From Candidatus Woesearchaeota archaeon (GTDB lineage: Archaea > Nanobdellota > Nanobdellia > Woesearchaeales > ARS49), in assembly GCA_016203345.1 (NCBI GenBank), contig JACQMZ010000049.1:1-13217 (forward strand): 13,217 nt of DNA. The letters run 5' to 3'. The translations under genes were made by a program, and so were the position numbers. Below the pieces are notes generated by a model, which was not told the DNA's origin, searched no databases, and saw only the letters and a program-made list of their open reading frames with translations. Positions 12,193 to 13,217 of the stretch are shown piece by piece (the first letter of the stretch is position 1; each line of letters starts with the position of its first letter).

Positions 12193-12700
12193 TCACGCGC
12201 TTCAACCTCATCATATCAGCTTCAAATTTTTTTCTCATAGCTGGAAACCTCATCGCAGCAGAAGGATGAACCGTTAAAATAACATTCTTATTCTTCAGGA
12301 GCGGGTGGTGGTGAAGAGCGCGCAGGGCAACATTACCCAGTAAAACAACAGTGCGTGGAGCGACCAGCAGTAATTGTCGTTCGAGATATGGAAAACAAGC
12401 AGAGATTTCATCAGCACGCGGCACCCTATTCTTTGGAGGAAAATGCTTAACGACAGATGTCATGAAAACATCCTTGCGGGACAATCCAAGCTTCTGAAGC
12501 GTCGTGACAAGAAACTTCCCAGACCTGCCCACAAACGGCCTGCCTGACTTGTCTTCTTCAGCACCAGGTGCTTGCCCAACAACCATTATTCTTGCACGCG
12601 CCGGACCCTCGCCGGGAACACCGCATTGTGCAGACTTATACAAGCGACACTTAGTGCAAGAACGAACCTCTGCCTCAACACGTGCAAGAGAATCTGACAT
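12176..12700 (-). CDS. Fe-S uracil-DNA glycosylase, family 4 / UdgX-like
   Basis: A 174-residue base-excision repair enzyme that removes uracil from DNA. Motifs in order: CTKC (C15, C18), VGQAPGAEEDKSGRPFVGRSG (41-61), TSVVKHFPPKNRVP (81-94), C102, and TVHPSAAMR (143-151). Family 4 normally has E in GExPG and four cysteine ligands in the pattern CxxC...C...C. Here the glycine motif reads GQAPG and the third ligand position is His86 (VKHF instead of VKCR), a feature shared with UdgX proteins, but the UdgX loop KRRIH is absent and the family-4 PPxNRxP is kept. C26 is extra. It starts 1 nt after the preceding small gene and is therefore co-transcribed. Confidence 0.85.
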   Translation of the reverse strand: MSDSLARVEAEVRSCTKCRLYKSAQCGVPGEGPARARIMVVGQAPGAEEDKSGRPFVGRSGKFLVTTLQKLGLSRKDVFMTSVVKHFPPKNRVPRADEISACFPYLERQLLLVAPRTVVLLGNVALRALHHHPLLKNKNVILTVHPSAAMRFPAMRKKFEADMMRLKRVISGMS

Positions 12701-12701
12701 A

Positions 12702-12866
12702 CTATTCTTCTTCGAACTTCTCCTTCTCCTCTTCCTTCATCAAGACTTCATCCTCATCCTGATGGTGCTGGTCGTCCTTTTCCCGCACTTCCTCCAACAG
12801 CTTCGCCACAGCCTTGCCATGCTGGCGCTTGTGATCCTGAGGAGTGTGCTCTTTCTTTTTCGGCAT
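12702..12866 (-). CDS. Small highly charged protein, 54 aa
   Basis: The sequence starts MPKKKEHTPQDHKRQHGKAV and ends in an acidic/lysine-rich helix (EVLMKEEEKEKFEEE). The frame is open to an ATG at 12887, but the ATG at 12866 sits 26 nt after a TATA-like box, so 12866 is the better start. It is followed after 1 nt by the glycosylase gene, so it is the first gene of a two-gene transcript. A nucleic-acid or partner-binding role is conceivable from the basic N-terminus, but no family is recognised. Confidence 0.55.
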   Translation of the reverse strand: MPKKKEHTPQDHKRQHGKAVAKLLEEVREKDDQHHQDEDEVLMKEEEKEKFEEE

Positions 12867-12888
12867 GTGTGGAGACGAAGAATACATC

Positions 12889-12895
12889 TATTTAA
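12889..12895 (-). promoter_or_regulatory. TATA-like box for the small-protein/glycosylase operon
   Basis: TTAAATA on the minus strand is centred about 26 nt upstream of the ATG at 12866, and only about 5 nt from the ATG at 12887, which decides the start of the small protein. Confidence 0.5.
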
Positions 12896-12902
12896 GCTTT
12901 TA

Positions 12903-13217
12903 CTAGAAATCCACCTTAACTTGAACAGTAGCAGTTCCTTCTGTGTTCTGCTCACCATGCGACCATTGCTCATGTCGTCCAGAAACTGAGGCATCCACGC
13001 CAACACTGTCGGTAATCGGCAGGCGTCCACCTGCGCGCACTTCAACAAAATCAGGAGTAAACGGGCCATGACGGCCGACGCCGTACCGTGCGTCAAGATC
13101 AAATGCCTTGCCTGCAAGACCAACGCGAGCAACGTACGCTTCTGGCTGCACGCGCCCAGCAACACGAATCCTTCCTAAACCTGTGTCAACAAGCACGCCT
13201 GCCTCGACATCACCCAA
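12903..13217 (-). CDS. Beta-strand-rich protein, C-terminal part only
   Basis: The frame is open at the window edge, so the N-terminus lies outside. The 104 visible residues show repeated short strands with alternating hydrophobic/polar residues (AGVLVDT, GRIRVAGRV, EAYVARVGLAG, FDLDARYGVG, FVEVRAGGRLP, GVDASVSGRHE, TATVQVKVDF) joined by turns, and end in Phe. That is the pattern of an up-and-down beta barrel or a repetitive beta sheet. A Phe-terminated barrel recalls bacterial outer-membrane proteins, unexpected in an archaeon; a soluble or surface beta-structure is the alternative. No family recognised. Confidence 0.6.
   Translation of the reverse strand: MGDVEAGVLVDTGLGRIRVAGRVQPEAYVARVGLAGKAFDLDARYGVGRHGPFTPDFVEVRAGGRLPITDSVGVDASVSGRHEQWSHGEQNTEGTATVQVKVDF

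Noticed and set aside
12740..13165. 141-residue minus-strand frame across the small charged protein and beta-rich gene
   Set aside because: It lies out of frame over two better-supported genes and lacks a promoter or domain pattern.

Overview
Organism. The window reads as archaeal DNA, most likely a small-genome DPANN lineage of the Woesearchaeota/Pacearchaeota type; this is an inference, with no marker gene to prove it. Six genes start 26-29 nt downstream of the centre of an AT-rich TATA-like box and lack a Shine-Dalgarno (SD) sequence, which is the archaeal leaderless arrangement. Genes inside operons instead overlap, or carry GGAGG/GAGGTGA-type SDs. AbrB-PIN and archaeal RelE-type toxin modules, CobA, a class II ribonucleotide reductase and a short secreted Cys-rich protein fit the same picture. 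No rRNA, tRNA, CRISPR or insertion sequence was seen, and no gene-free stretch exceeds about 140 bases.

Layout. 1-239: 3' part of a RelE-family toxin gene. 246-488 (-): an 80-residue protein of unknown function. 541-837: a single-cluster ferredoxin; the last two diverge from one TATA element. 974-3064: adenosylcobalamin-dependent ribonucleotide reductase NrdJ. 3130-3859: AbrB/PIN toxin-antitoxin pair. 3897-4415: CobA/CobO corrinoid adenosyltransferase, which makes the NrdJ cofactor. 4523-5023 (-): a probable membrane protein diverging from the next operon. 5149-10919: a five-gene operon, the highlight of the window. 10952-11692: secreted Cys-rich protein. 11747-12192: two-TM membrane protein and a 47-residue TTG-start protein. 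12176-12866 (-): charged small protein and an Fe-S uracil-DNA glycosylase. 12903-13217 (-): C-terminal part of a beta-strand-rich protein.

The highlight. Genes 5149-10919 look like a self-contained ubiquitin-like protein modification system. In order they are: a 117-residue ubiquitin-like (Ubl) precursor ending in Gly-Gly plus five residues; a 422-residue protein whose C-terminal half has an E2-like core (PPxKV...SPN...ICMG); a 427-residue JAMM/JAB metalloprotease with intact E, HSH, S and D residues, the natural candidate for trimming the Ubl tail or removing it from targets; a 431-residue E1-like protein made of a degenerate plus an intact ThiF module; and a 534-residue protein with two SH3-like barrels flanked by helices. 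The genes overlap by 4, 14 and 20 nt, and the last follows after 1 nt, so they are almost certainly co-transcribed and translationally coupled. No RING E3 is present; the fifth protein is a possible adaptor. The order resembles the bacterial PRTRC cassettes and the Caldiarchaeum ubiquitin operon in concept, but the fused pseudo-E1/E1 and the fifth gene look distinctive.

A second recurring signal is a family of intergenic inverted repeats with loops related to TTCGCTTCGCTCACTC, at 884-932, 4412-4466 and 11693-11730.
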